Below, in pieces: positions 20,415 to 33,249 of a stretch of DNA of 64,000 bases (positions are counted from its first letter, which is position 1; every line of letters starts with the position of its first letter). This stretch comes from Dreissena polymorpha (lineage: Eukaryota > Mollusca > Bivalvia > Myida > Dreissenidae). The stretch is taken from NCBI RefSeq assembly GCF_020536995.1, contig NC_068355.1, forward strand, positions 6,774,329 through 6,838,328. The letters run 5' to 3'. The notes under the pieces are model-generated. The model saw only the letters and a list, made by a program, of their open reading frames with translations. It did no database searches and was not told where the DNA came from. A program made the position numbers and the translations under genes.

Positions 20415-23400
20415 CTGAAAAAGAAATAATGGTGTAAAGAATGTCACCCATAAGAAACTATTCAAAAAGGGGCATAACAAAAACAAAATTCACAAATGCA
20501 CAACTTCATCTCATAAGAAATAATTCCTTCAAAATTGTAAAGTGTAGTAGAATGCTTGCCAACAACTTAAAGAGTCTACACACAGACGGATGGTTATACA
20601 AACGGATGCCCATGCTAATTCAAGTATTCCCAGCTTTAATCCATTTATTCCTAGTGGACTCTCCCATCCTAAATTGGATCAATTTATTTCCAAAATAAGG
20701 GATGGCTAGTATATTTATTTCTATATTTAGAATATTTCTTACAGAAATTCCTTTAAGCAAACAGCGCAGACCCAGATGAGACGCCGAATCATGAGGCGTC
20801 TCATCTGGGTCTACGCTGTTTGGCAAGGCCTTTTTTTTAGACGCTAGGCATAAATGGGTTAAGTTTCAATTCAACAGGTATCATAAAGGACAACAAACAA
20901 CTGACATGGTAAACACAATAATCTATATAAATAAAATGTGATCCAAATTAGTTCTGGTGACTCTACAATAGCTACCATTTTTGAGATACCGGTAAATGTA
21001 TGTTTATAAAAATTATTTGGTCTGGGAATGAACCCTGAGATGAGATTAAAATAAGAGTTTTTCCTTATTAGAACATATTTGAATATACAATTGATCTACA
21101 TCCAAATGTCAGAATTGATTATTTGAGCGACTGGGACAAACTGTATCACCCCTGGCAGTAATAAAACAATGATCTTGTTAATTATTGACCATTGTAATCA
21201 AAACATGCACTTATACACATAAACATCTGCATGAAACTTGAATGCAAATTTGTAGTTGCACTAGCCTATGTTTTAATTAAGAATATCAAGTATTTTCTTT
21301 ACAAATTGTGTGTGTGAATATTTGTACTGATACGGTTTGTAAAATTCAAAAATTCGTTTCCATCCCTTATAATAATTGCTAATAAATGTTAACATTTAGT
21401 AGCTTATGTTCAAAACAGACATGATAGACTAAACCAGAAAATTATTGTGTATTCCTTCACTAAACATTCACAGATTAGGACACTGGGCATTAGTCAGTTG
21501 TAAACAATTGTGGTTCAACAGTAACTTTCCACATATATCAAGTACTTACACATCATATTGTAAGAAGTTGAAAACTTCGTTGATTTGTGTCTGTGATATT
21601 TCCCCGTCTATCTGGGCCAGGTAGGTGTAGATGTCCTTGAAGAGAGGGTAGGGGATCTTGGCTGACCCCCCTTCTGGCTCTGCAGTCAATATCTCACACA
21701 CTGTCTTCATGGCTTGGGTTATGTTCTGCAATATGGAATCACTAAAGGATAAAATTCAAAATATATACCATTCAAAGGGATTCATGGTTAACCCATTACT
21801 AGAAAAGCTTACATTAAAAAAACAACCAGCATTTCAGGTTGTAGTGGTGTCTGCCTAAGTACATAACCCAAGAAAGTGTGAGTAGGTTAACCAACATGCT
21901 ATGACTGCCACTTGGTTAAAAAACGTTGAACAACCAGTTAAAAAAAAGTCAAAATACTATGACTGCCACTTGGTTAAAAAACGTTGAACAACCAGTTTAA
22001 AAAAAGTCAAAATACTATGACTGCCACTTGGTTAAAAAACGTTGAACAACCAGTTTAAAAAAAGTCAAAATACTATGACTGCCACTTGGTTAAAAAACGT
22101 TGAACAACCAGTTTAAAAAAAGTCAAAAAACTATGACTGCCACTTGGTTAAAAAACGTTGAACAACCAGTTTAAACAAGGGCTGTTTGTAAAACATGCAT
22201 GCCCCCAATACGGGCTGTCTGTTGTAGTGGCAGCCATAGTGTGAATACGTTTTTTGTCAATGTGACCTTGACCTTTGACCTAGTGACCTCAAAATCAATA
22301 GGGGTCATCTGCGAGTCATGATGAATGTACCTATGTAGTATCATGATCCTAGGCAAAAGCGTTCTTGAGTTATCATCCGGAAACAATTTTACTGTTTCGG
22401 GTCACCGTGACCTTTGACCTAGTGACCTGAAAATCAATATGGGTCATCTGCGAGTCATGATCAATGTACCTATTAAGTTTCATGATCCTAGGGGTAAGCG
22501 TTCTCAAGTTATCATCCAAAAACCATTTTACTATTTCGGGTCACCGTGACCTTGACCTTTGACCTAGTGACCTCAAAATCAATAGGGGTCATCTGTGAGT
22601 CATGATCTATCTAACGATGGAGTTTCATGATCATAGGCGTATGCGTTCTTGAGTTATCATCCGGAAACCATTTTACTATTTCCGGTCACCGTGACCTTGA
22701 CCTTTGACCTATTGACCTCAAAATCAATAGGGGTCATCTGCGAGTCATGATCAATCTACCTATGAAGTTTCATGATCCTAGGAGTATGCGTTCTTGAGTT
22801 ATCATCTGGAAACCATTTTACTATTTTGGGTCACCATGACCTTGACCTTTGACCTAGTGACCTCAAAATCAATAGGGGTCATCTGCGAGTCATGATCTAT
22901 CTAACGATGAAGTTTCATGATCCTAGGCGTATGCGTTCTTGAGTTATCATCCGGAAACCATTTTACTATTCCGGGTCAACATGACCTTGACCTTTGACCT
23001 AGTGACCTCAAAATCAATAGGGGTCATCTGCGAGTCGTGATCAATCTTACTATGAAGTTTCATGATCCTAGGCCCAAGCGTTCTTGAGTTATCATCCGGA
23101 AACCACCTGGTGGACCGACCGACAGACCGACCGACATGTGCAAAGCAATATACCCCCTCTTCTTCGAAGGGGGGCATAAAAAAGTCAAAAAGACAAATTC
23201 TTAATTTTAAATGATTTACAATAATTTTATATATCAAGAACATTATATATCAAGAACATGCCAATAATACTATTTACGATATTGGTCATACAATTCTTTC
23301 AATTTAATATATTGAGTAAACATCCTATAAATCTGTCCATAATTGAAAGTTGAGAACCATAGCCCCTGTCAGTCAGTCCTTAATAGTAGTATAAATCCAT

Positions 23401-26400
23401 AATTGATGAGGTATACATTTCAATGAGTAAACCATATTAGGGACCAACACACTATAATTATCAAGCTACTGAGGCTAGAGTTATAGTTGGAATATTAAAA
23501 CAAACTAATATAATTTTCAGTGGAACTTTTAGATTTGTTCTAGTTATTGAAGGTTATCCAGTACTTGATGCGGGAGTTAAAGAAGATATAAATATTTGAG
23601 TGTTAATTTGGATTTGTAGTCAAATTCAACGGTATTGAAGTCAAATCACAGTTGCCAGTTAACCGACTAGCACTGCTCCTGGGTAGGCTGGTTTACAAGC
23701 ACTAAATGTACATACATAAACAGTAAATAATAACTGCCTCAATTAAATAAAACTCAACAGTCGTGAGTATGAGAAAATACCCAATAAATGTCCATCGCCA
23801 ACAATTGAGCTGTGTCATGCAAAAATGGGTCTAATGCTGCAATCAGGCAGTCTGGTCAAGAGTAACCCTGTCTGCTTACGAGACCATGAAACCTTGTGTA
23901 ACTTTATAGAGGACAGCATAGCTCTTGAACAAACTGCTCGACTGGAATGTGTAGGCTGGTCTGGAGCTATGCTAGTGCCATATTGCATAAGACCCATTTC
24001 CGGATCACACTTCCAATTTTAACTTACATCAGCAACTGCTGAGCAAGCCAGAGCAAAGAACTTGTTCCACTCCACATCCCCTCCAAAGCTACCGATTCGC
24101 ACAAGATCATCAAACTGCTCCTTGGGTAGTGCAATGTCTGTCCACTTCTCCTCAATTTGTCTCAGGGGCACTGTCTTTTTGGGACCCAGCTAATATTTTG
24201 AAAACACAATTCAAGAACATTATAAAACTGTTATTGATGAATTAAAAGACAAGCCTTTATTCTATACCACAATAGACCCTTTTCACAATAGGCCGAAATT
24301 GATAAGAGCGCAAAGTCATGTGACTCGCATTACTCCAGAACGAGGCTGAACGTGTATAAATTTCCAATAGTCCCGCGCAAGGCCGCATCTGATTTCAACC
24401 TTTCACTCTTTTGAAAATTCGGTGATGTAACGACTTAAAAACACAATATGACATTGTCAGAATAAGTTAAATAAATATGCACTTCACATTATAAGTGTCA
24501 ATACATTAAATAAATTGTCTTGGTTAAAGTAATCCCCTACTTATTTTTCTCCATTTTTCACACATTTGACACGCTTTGTTAGAGCTTTTTTATCGCGCTG
24601 TTTGAATAAAGGTTTATCTTGTTTATTGATACATCTGTGGTTTGATAGCCCCTGTGTTCCAGATAAACTCATTATCTCGTTATGATCAGATACTGTGCCG
24701 AAAAATACTAAATAACAGCATGGTGTCATAAACCACCCAAGGTAGATGCCTGGTAATTGAACACCATGGATGGTACCCCATACTAAATACTGTATATATA
24801 TTAGCCAGTTTAATCATAATAATACAGTGAATGCTGGACATTCGTCCTAGCCTATTTTTCACAAAGGCGGACATTCGTTCCTTTGTTTTTTGACAACCTG
24901 AACATTCGTGCCTTCGTTATTTTGACAATGCAAATAATGGTTCCTACATAATTTTGACAGCCCGGACATTCGTTCTTTCGTTATTTGGATAGCCCGAAGA
25001 TTCATACCTGAATAATTGCTATCCCGGTCATTATTATCACATTTTATCAAAATAATATGATATCGACACTCTGGGCATTTTATCCGTTATTTTAATATTT
25101 CGTTATTAAAATACATGTACATGTAGTTAAAAAAAATCTCATATTTTGTGATATACTTTATATTGTTGTAAGATTTTATCGCGATCATGAGAATGATAAC
25201 ATTAAAACATAATCGAATATATGGACTTACACTGAGATCTGTAATTTGCCAAACATTGCAGAAATCTGGGCGTTAAAACTATGTAGGAATATATATATCT
25301 GGTATGTCAAAATAATGTTGGAATGATTGTGTGGGATGTCTAGATAGCGTGGGAATGAATGTCCGGATAGTAAAAACAAAGTATGAACGAATGTCCGCCT
25401 TGTTAAAATTAGCGTTGGAACGATTTTCCTTGTCAAAGAATGTTCGGATACATAAATAAGTGCTTAATACTTATAAATACATTTGAAACATTTATTTGCT
25501 TTTATGCTAAACACGAAACCTATCTAGCGGGTACCGCTAAAATAAAACTCCGTCTTAACACGGTCTTATAAATAGTGTTCGTTAGTGTATGAAAGAACAC
25601 AATTAAAACAAGCATTTTCATTGACCACAACAGGGTTAAAGAATGTTTCCGAAAAATAAAGACACACACACACAAGAGATTTTTGACATGATGTGACATA
25701 TAGTTATCACTTATAATCACGTTTAAAGAGAAATCAAGGTGCATGCATAGACAGTTCAGTTTGCTCCATGTTCGTTTTTTCACCTGTATAAAAGAATTCT
25801 TCAATATTGTCTTTCACTGTAAAAAAAACCATTTATTACAGTTAAACGAAAAATGACACAACATTTCATGTGCTTTACATTTTCTATTGCTTTCTCTTAT
25901 GACACACACATTTTACACGTTCGATCGTTCGTGAAAAATATTACAGACTGACAAAGATTTCTTTGAGTATTTAAGTTATATAATAACGTTTTGTATTATA
26001 CGACTTTTGTATATCTTTGTTTTGTGCAATTATCAATGTTTATTCTACAGATCACATTTGCTCTGATGACAATGGGTATCTTGAATTTGAATCAAGATTA
26101 AATAAAATGTATACGGTATATTTCTACACTAGTGGTACTATATACTATGGCTTTGAAATATGACTTAGGTGTGAGAATGTTTATGTCATAACCCCTCATC
26201 AAATTATTATTAAACAACACATCCATGTATACATATGTTTGCCGTAATTGTAACCAGTGTCAGTGCTCATGAAAATTGCGAATGTAATTAATAAAATTCA
26301 ACTGGTTTATAATCATCGATATATGCTCTGCCAAATCTATACACGTTCAGCCTCGTTCTGAAATTCGACGAGTCACGTGATATATTAAAAAATAGCAACA

Positions 26401-27655
26401 GCGGTAGTATTGTGAAACTGGTCTTTTAAACAGACGCAATATGAATTACATAACAGACTACTACAATACCAATGTAATTACACTTAATCATGAAAGAAAA
26501 AAATCATGATACTGTGTCAGTGATATATCAATATCTTCACCATAAGTATAAGTTTTTCCAATGTATGTTTCTTAGTTGTTGACTATTCCTTTTGTGAATG
26601 TGATAAACAAACCTTATTGTATGAACTGTAATGATCTTGTAAAATATTGGGTGTAAAACAATATTTGCGCATGTTTAGACAAATTGTTTATTTATTAATA
26701 CTCAGAAAGTAAACAGACATGAATCACTAGAGTAATCATAGTTTGTAAGATATGTTAGATATTTGTACATGTGAAGTTTCGCAAACATGTCAAAGATTGA
26801 GGTTTATATAGTTAACGTATTTGGATTATTATATTGTATTTTATGTGTTGTTAAAATAAAAAGATAAAGTCTTCCAACATTATTAAAGATGCATTTACTT
26901 AAATATCTTCCTGGTGTGATTTCCATATCCCTGACAACTGGTACATAACGAAAAACGAATTAAAAATATACTCCAGCAGTGGTGTAAATATTTTCAGACC
27001 ATTACAACAAGCTACCTGTTTGTTGAGCACCCTTAGAAGTCCAGGCGTGAGTCCTGTGTCTGTCTTCTGTGTGGCCACAGGCATCTCCAGCCTCTCCTTC
27101 ACAGGGGGCATCTCACCTTTGGACATTGCCTTGAAGTACCTGGACATGAACAGCCATAAGAATAAAGTGCATGAAGTTACTAAATGTGGATACCAAGAAG
27201 TACCATTATATGCAAATCATAATTTTAAGCAAAATAAAACATCTTTATATATATTCTTTTAATAATTTAAGTTGATACTGAACTGTGAAACTATACATGC
27301 ATGATAAATTTAAGTTTAGTCTGTAAGTTATGACAGTAATGATCAAATGTATTTATAATTCCTAATAATTCTTCAATTAATTTAGGTTGATTACACATGA
27401 GGACACCTGTCACTACAATTAGTAAATAAAGCCTTATAATATAGATGTTCCGGGTTATAACAAACAACTACATGTACTACAAAAGAGCATTTAATTCCAA
27501 GTATTGGCCATAACTTACGCAGCAGACCAGCTGAGCACATCTGTAGGCTGTGTCCTGATGGCAGCTTTGGTGAACTGTTTGAGGATGTCAGGCAATGCAG
27601 GAGGGATGTTAATCTGCTGAGAGCAGTAGTAGGGCTCATCAGGATTCCCAGGCAT
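20342..27655 (-). CDS. ROPN1L: Ropporin-1-like protein (radial spoke / sperm flagellum R2D2 protein)
   Basis: Five coding exons in transcript order: 27655-27519, 27139-27016, 24189-24028, 21725-21550, 20414-20342. All introns are GT-AG and phases agree, giving 223 aa against about 230 in human. Residues ~11-45 form the RIIa dimerisation/docking domain (IPPALPDILKQFTKAAIRTQ, then a WSAAYF segment), followed by the diagnostic 'MPVATQKTDTGLTPGLLRVL' and 'CEILTAEPEGGSAKIPY'. The family binds AKAPs through the RIIa domain in radial spokes and the fibrous sheath of cilia and sperm tails. The last exon replaces the human 'SDFFFPKRKL' end with 'MPRNFLSPECPKMGSV', aligned by position only. Start ATG matches the human N-terminus within a few residues. 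Probable non-coding 5' exon at 30553 and upstream; poly(A) signal AATAAA on this strand at 20196-20191. Confidence 0.95.
20636..20862 (+). mobile_element. piggyBac-like MITE, family R
   Basis: TTAA on both sides, TIR TCCATTTATTCCTAG/CTAGGCATAAATGGG, inner AAACAGCGCAGACCCAGATG hairpin. Lies in the last ROPN1L intron. Confidence 0.8.
21550..21725 (-). CDS. ROPN1L: ROPN1L coding exon 4
   Basis: Acceptor attgcag, donor GT|gtaagt. Encodes CEILTAEPEGGSAKIPY and the YLAQIDGEIS helix. Reading on past the donor would meet a stop at once, but the next exon joins in phase 2. Confidence 0.92.
21899..22177 (+). repeat. 58-bp tandem repeat, ~5 units
   Basis: Unit starts CTATGACTGCCACTTGGTTA at 21899, 21957, 22015, 22073 and 22131. 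Units are nearly identical, so recent. It ends where repeat family A copy 3 begins. Confidence 0.9.
22174..23178 (-). repeat. Bivalve repeat family A, copy 3
   Basis: Inverted orientation: AACAAGGGCTGTTTGTAAAA at the left, CTTCGAAGGGGGGCAT at the right, six ~145-bp monomers. ROPN1L intron. Confidence 0.85.
23179..24027. other. ROPN1L intron, nothing recognised
   Basis: AT-rich. Only a short inverted segment near 23825-24000 (TTCGGTCTCA-poor, low-scoring ORFs on both strands); no supported feature. Confidence 0.4.
24028..24189 (-). CDS. ROPN1L: ROPN1L coding exon 3
   Basis: 54 codons, phase 0 both sides. Encodes LRQIEEKWTDIALPKEQF and WNKFFALACSAVAD, matching the human 'LEQKWKNLCLPKEKF' and 'WINFLALGCSML' segments. 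Confidence 0.92.
24274..26424. mobile_element. 2.15-kb TIR element in ROPN1L intron
   Basis: Ends AGACCCTTTTCACAAT and inverted AGACCAGTTTCACAAT. A second inverted block (AACGAGGCTGAACGTGTATA) follows within 90 bp of each end. The middle (about 24835-25455) has inverted GGACATTCGTTC/GAACGAATGTCC motifs, perhaps a nested element. No transposase frame. Confidence 0.6.
27016..27139 (-). CDS. ROPN1L: ROPN1L coding exon 2
   Basis: Acceptor tgtccag, donor CAG|gtagct. Encodes YFKAMSKGEMPPVKERLEM and the strongly conserved TQKTDTGLT motif. Confidence 0.93.
27519..27655 (-). CDS. ROPN1L: ROPN1L coding exon 1 (RIIa domain)
   Basis: Begins at the ATG eight bases after a ttttcag acceptor (exon edge 27663) and ends GCT GC|gtaagt. 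Holds most of the RIIa helix pair. Confidence 0.93.
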
Positions 27656-27663
27656 GACTGTTG

Positions 27664-29154
27664 CTGAAAAACAAAATCATGCTACAAGAATATGTACAGT
27701 GTACTAAGATGTCTTTTTTTATCAATTTGCAAGGTGCCTGACAATGCCATTCAAGAGGTACAAGGTCCAAGAAAAATTCCATAATACTAGTAAAAATAAT
27801 TGGGAATTTATTTTTGTTTACATTCAAAATTGAAGTTTATATCCTTTTATTGCAAACCCAAATTAATTTCTTTTTTTCCACAAACATAAAAAGGGCTAGA
27901 ATTGTTTAACTTTTTTATTGTTATTCAATATCATTAAAAGTGGTCAACGGGATCAAAAACTTAACCTGATATGAAATAGAAAAGTTAATAGTCAACATCA
28001 CACATTAAGCTAGGTCAGGTAAGTGTAAACAAAAAACTATTTCTATGAATTATTATTCTCTTTTTTTAATAGTTCCATTCAGGCTTACATTCAGCCACCC
28101 AATATGTAATAAATCTGATAATATTTGACTAAAACATAATATTATGTGTTAAGAAAAATTGTCTCATTGATCTTGTTTTTCTTATTTGTTCCAAACATGT
28201 AAAATCAACACATGTCACTTTTTAAAGGATTTATCTTTTACTGCTATTAAATGTGAATTGTGATGCTAAAAGGTTAATTTCTATTTTGGTTTAAATGTTT
28301 TCTTCATACTTTTTAGCCAAGTGGAGGTGTGAAGCTCTTTTTAGAATTAGTTTAAATAATCCAACTCCTGGCTATTGACCCACCGGGTCGCTGGAAGTTG
28401 CAACTGCCTGGAATCTATGCAGCACTTTAATCAGTTATATTAGTAAACTATTTTTTGGCATAAATAAACACAGACAGATCATGCACATATCGCTAATTGT
28501 GCAAATTAAAACAACTTACATGATATGTGGTGATCCCATAATATTGATTTTAAATTAAATTAATCCAATCTGTCAATGGTTCATTTAAATGTGTTTTTTT
28601 GCAATTGACAAAGCTGAGTATACCATATGAGAAGTTAAACCTCACTTTTATTCACAATGCTAAACTCCAATAGGCCATCGTGACATAGAAATACTGTCAG
28701 ACCCAGCAGGAAAAAATTTACTGTCCAAAAAATACTGTCGCCCACTACCTTAGCAATCACATGCCACCAGCGGGAAAAAATAACTGTCCAAAAAATACTG
28801 TCGCCGCTACCTTAAAAAACCACCACGTCCATATTGTTGTCCCAAAATGTTTCGTCACCGAAATGTCACACCAGTACGTCATAAATTGCGTAATCAAGTG
28901 ATGAAAATAAAATACGGAAAGCTGCTTTGGTAATATATTTTTAAAGAAATAATTGACGACTAAGAAAATTGATGGGATAAATTGATTACTAGGTCGGTTC
29001 CGAATAAAGCGAAGTTCATTTTTGCTCGGCCTAAAAATCTGAACCACTCAACATATAAATGGTCCTTCATTGCTGAAATTAAATACAACAAGCAAATTCA
29101 TTGAATTGATAACTCCCGCCAATATTCTTCTGGACACAAAAGTTTTCTACATGG
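27664..29154. other. ROPN1L first intron, AT-rich
   Basis: Contains a dispersed repeat near 28350-28415 (CCAACTCCTGGCTATTGACC) that recurs inverted at 60210-60266, and a short AAAAAATACTGTCGCC repeat at 28690-28810. No gene seen. Confidence 0.45.
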
Positions 29155-29487
29155 ATGGACAACGCCAACGTGCATCATCCTCTTATCCATATATATACTC
29201 ATACCAAGTCTTAATGAAATCCGTCAAAGCACTTAGCTTCCAAGATCCAGACACACAAAAAAAGCATTTTTTTCAAGATACAAAGGGTCATAACTCCTTT
29301 ATTATCCAATGGTGTACAATGCCATTTGCATCATCCTCTTATCAATATGTATTATCATACCAAGTTTCAATGAAATCCGCCAAAGCACTTCCAAGATATG
29401 GCTCCGGACACAAAAGTATCGGACGAACGGATGGAAAGACGGACAACACCAAAACAATATCCCTCTGCCTATGGCGGGGGGATAATT
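29155..29487 (+). repeat. Bivalve repeat ending GGCGGGGGGATAA
   Basis: Two ~150-bp monomers with ATACCAAGTTTCAATGAAAT and a tail 'GGACGAACGGATGGAAAGAC...CCTATGGCGGGGGG'. The 140-codon frame across it is not a gene. Confidence 0.6.
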
Positions 29488-29560
29488 ATTGAATATTAAA
29501 ACTGTTAATGGTTCATATAAATTGTTCATGTTTGAAAAGTTTATTCCGTATAATTAAATA

Positions 29561-29682
29561 AATATTACATGTCTGACAGGGTGGCAGTAAATTTGTCAAC
29601 TTTCATAAAAATACTCCGCCTTGGTTGACAGTATTTCCTCATGTTGAGAAATTTACTGTCACCCTGTCAGACATGTAATATT
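29561..29682. mobile_element. Small hairpin MITE
   Basis: AATATTACATGTCTGACAGG at one end and its exact complement at the other, arms ~35 bp. Confidence 0.6.
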
Positions 29683-30552
29683 TTTATAATATATGCTAAC
29701 TATCTCTGGAATCCTCCACAAAATAGATCTTGTGTCTGATCAACCAATCGTAAAACATTGACTATCTCTGGAACCTCCATAAAATAGAGTGAATCATCAA
29801 TTCAAAACCTGGGCTTTTTGGTTTGATAACCTTTTCTGTATGAAGTTTAAAGCTTACCAATGACTCGCAAATAGATGTTGTGATACCACTTAACCAGGTA
29901 TTGTGTTTGTTGCGATGTATAAGGTTGATTGAACATTCAACTCGATTGTATAGACAAATGTGATACATTATTTTATACATGACAAAAGTGGTTGTCAGGA
30001 AGAGCTCTGAGATATACGTATGTACTCATAAAAGCTCAGAGCATTCAAGAACTCAGAGCTCAACAAAAACATGATTAAACCCTCGCTGTATGTCTTGTGT
30101 TCTACAAGTGTTGTGCCAAATAGTTTGGCTATTCCTTCCTATCCATAAATAAAGGACTGCATGGTATAATAAGGTTTCGCTTCTGCTGGTGTTGCTTAAG
30201 GTTCATTCTGTCATCTGTGTATACTTGGCAGTTCCAATCAAGAAGCATATCAATGTCATAAAAAATCAAACAACGAACAGCATAAAAAATTTAACAGAAT
30301 AAATGTTCTATATTTTAACAATTAAATGAAATATATGTATTAATGCACTTCACTGCATCATATTTTTATTTTATTGTAATCAAATTGCTTATGCAAATAA
30401 AAGACGCCGAACTAAATTAACAGGTTCGAACTGTAATGTGTACGAATAATGGAACTACATCACTATACTGAAAGTTTCTATACAAGCATAGTTACAATAA
30501 ACACTACAATGCTTAACAGATTATATGACTGATCACTCATCGATTCACTTAC

Positions 30553-30700
30553 CAGATATCAACAATTGCGTTCACGATCAAAATATGTTGTAATGCTTTT
30601 TCGACTGCGAAATCTAATTTAGACGATGTTTTGTTGTTATTGACAACCTCATGCGCAATCCAGCGCGCACTCGTTTTCCGGTTGGTGTATTATTCGGCCT
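30553..30700 (-). promoter_or_regulatory. ROPN1L: Probable ROPN1L 5' non-coding exon and promoter region
   Basis: A good donor on this strand (CTG|GTAAGTG, exon edge 30553) sits upstream of the coding acceptor at 27663, in a locally GC-richer stretch with GCGC motifs. GTTGTTATTGACAAC at 30633-30647 loosely resembles an RFX X-box, as expected for a ciliary gene, but does not fit the consensus well. The upstream limit is a guess. Confidence 0.4.
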
Positions 30701-30784
30701 CCTGAACAGAATGGATCGCGTACCGAAATCCCCATGTTACCGGGTGTAACGCACGATTGGGTGTAACGGTGATACATGGGGAAT

Positions 30785-32868
30785 AGGACAATTCACCCCC
30801 AAGACAATTCACCCCCAGGAGACAACTCACCCCCTAGACAATTCACCCCTGCTCCCTGGACAATTCACCCCCAGATATTTTGTTGTTGTTTTCTTTTGCT
30901 GTTTGTTTAGGATTTAGTAATTACGAATATCTGTTTTCTAAGGATAGTTATTTGTATTCTATTTGATTTTTATGAAGTTCGAATAAAAGCATATTAAGAT
31001 GTTCTCAGAATGTCTTTCTTTTTTTTTCATAAAATTACTTGCAATTGAAACATAACTGTGCTTTTTATCTATTGATGTTTGTTTTTATTATTAACAATAT
31101 ATATAATCTTATTATTGTTTTTTTTATTAAATAATCAATTACGTGTTTTGTTTTATTTAAGATGTTTTTATTCATTAAAACAGGTTATATTTGTAAAAAG
31201 TGTATAAATAAATAATAATGGTATTGGATACATTATTTGGAAATACTCCAATGTTTTTTAGTTGATAAGTTATGCAAGATTTCGAAATTTTCATAATATT
31301 ACTATGTTTATTTTTCAATGGGAAATATAATAATAAAATATTTGTCACATGGTCAGTCAACAAAATAACAACACCTAAAAACAACCTTTTCACACCACTA
31401 AAGGTAACAATAAACAGATAATCTGTCAGGCATTCAGAGCTGATGAGGGTACTGATTATCTTCTTCTGATTATCTAGTGGTAGATATACTGATTGGGGTT
31501 GCTTAGAGATAAGGCTGTAGTATGGAATGAGTTAACATACTGTATGATTGAAGTGGACTTGAATTGAGTACAATTAATGTAAAAAATACATTACATTTCA
31601 AAACATTTTTAGTAGGACCATACTAGCGGTATTATAGTGGATTTAATAAATCACGAAGTACTCCTGTGTAAGTAGCATTTTAAAATTATAACAGAAAATG
31701 GCGTGAATTACTGGATTTGAAATGAATACTGATATTTGCAGACTAAAATATGTTTCAATACACAACATTACAAAACACAACTTCTATTACTTATCCTTCA
31801 ATGAGAGAAAATTGAACAACTTAATCGATAATAAGAATAAAAATAATTATTTTTTTAATGAAACACCTATGTTTATAGGCAGTTAAATAAAAATAATAAT
31901 AAAAATATCAGGTGAACAAAAATGGAATTTTTTAATACAGGTATTACCAGGTATAATACCCAGCCCACTATAATTATTTGTCAATGTGTGTAACTGAAGT
32001 CTTTGTTTATAATAATAATAATTATATGTTTAAAAATAATATTTTTTTAATAATAATTAATAATAATTATTTGTTTAAAAATAATAATCAAAATATCAAG
32101 TGAACAAAAATAGAATTTTTTAATACAGGTATTATGCCAAGCCCAGCATAATTATGTCATATGTCAATGTGTGTAACTGAAGTCTTTGTTTATTTGTTTT
32201 GACACTTTGATTAATCTGTTTTGACACTTTGATAAAGCCTCTCCAGGGGTGTCAATGCGTGATTGTAATACCCTTTAATTGCACGCTCCCAACCAGATTA
32301 AATTTCCTTTCTTTAATTAAGGTTTTCTTATCAATTAAACCATTTTATTTTATTAAATTAATTATCCTATCTAACATGAATAAATAAATAATTGTGATAT
32401 TTATGTAAAATTCTAAGAATTTAATGAAACTAATTAATCATCTTCAATATTTGACAAAGTACTAATAATAAAATAGTAAAATAATATTATTATTTAAAAC
32501 AAATGCACAAATAATATAAATACAAAAAACTGTATTTCAATTTTATATGTTGTAACACAGTTTATAGAAAAATACATTGGTTGAATTGCATTTGACAAAA
32601 AACACAATGTCATCTTTTATTTACATACTACATTTATTATTTTCACGTCAAAATTGTGTGCAAAGTCAAAATTATAACCCCAGAACATCTGCTCACAAAT
32701 TTTGTTCAAATATGACAAAAGCAAATGACCATAAAATCTCATATACAAATATGGGGGTGAACTGTCTTGGGGGTGAATTGTCTTTGGGGGTGAATTGTCC
32801 AAGGAAATCAAATTCTGGGGGTGAATTGTCCAGGGGGTGAATTGTCTTGGGGGTGAATTGTCTGACAC
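30785..32868. mobile_element. 2.1-kb element with inverted tandem GACAATTCACCCCC arrays at both ends
   Basis: Left end: GACAATTCACCCCC repeated five times between 30787 and 30878. Right end: GGGGGTGAATTGTC repeated six times between 32755 and 32868. The inside is very AT-rich, with a ~190-bp tandem duplication (31850-32015 and 32050-32195) and no coding sequence. Confidence 0.6.
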
Positions 32869-33249
32869 CCGATACATGTATAAGTCATCACGTACTTGTC
32901 TGCAATTTTAATTACTTTCTAAATGTTATTGATCAAAATAATAACATATTTCGCCAAGTATTTAACACAAAATAGCCTTCAATAACTGGATAAGTTATTA
33001 ACGATTTTTGACGCCCAGCGTGTACCGAAATCCCACATGTTATATAACTGTCGTTTTTGCCTCCATTTTCTGGAGAAATACATGTTATAAGAACGATACA
33101 ATTAAAGTAAAACTACAAATGACAGTCAATGTTAATAAGTAAAGATTAAGTTAAATGGTGCAAATTCAATTTGGTCATTTTCTGAAATATATTAACGTTC
33201 TATAATGGGGATTTTCGGTCAGTCAACATAATGAAGCTGCCTGTATCAG

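Noticed and set aside
21899-22177. CRISPR-like regular array
   Set aside because: Units are contiguous 58-bp copies without unique spacers, in an intron of a eukaryotic gene.
29070-29492. 140-codon + strand frame
   Set aside because: Covers a bivalve repeat with two monomers; no domain, and its end coincides with the repeat tail.
30720-33212. Larger element with ACCGAAATCCCCAT-like inverted ends enclosing 30785-32868
   Set aside because: The inverted match is only about 15 of 17 bases and other copies of the motif lie nearby (33014), so the boundaries are not convincing.
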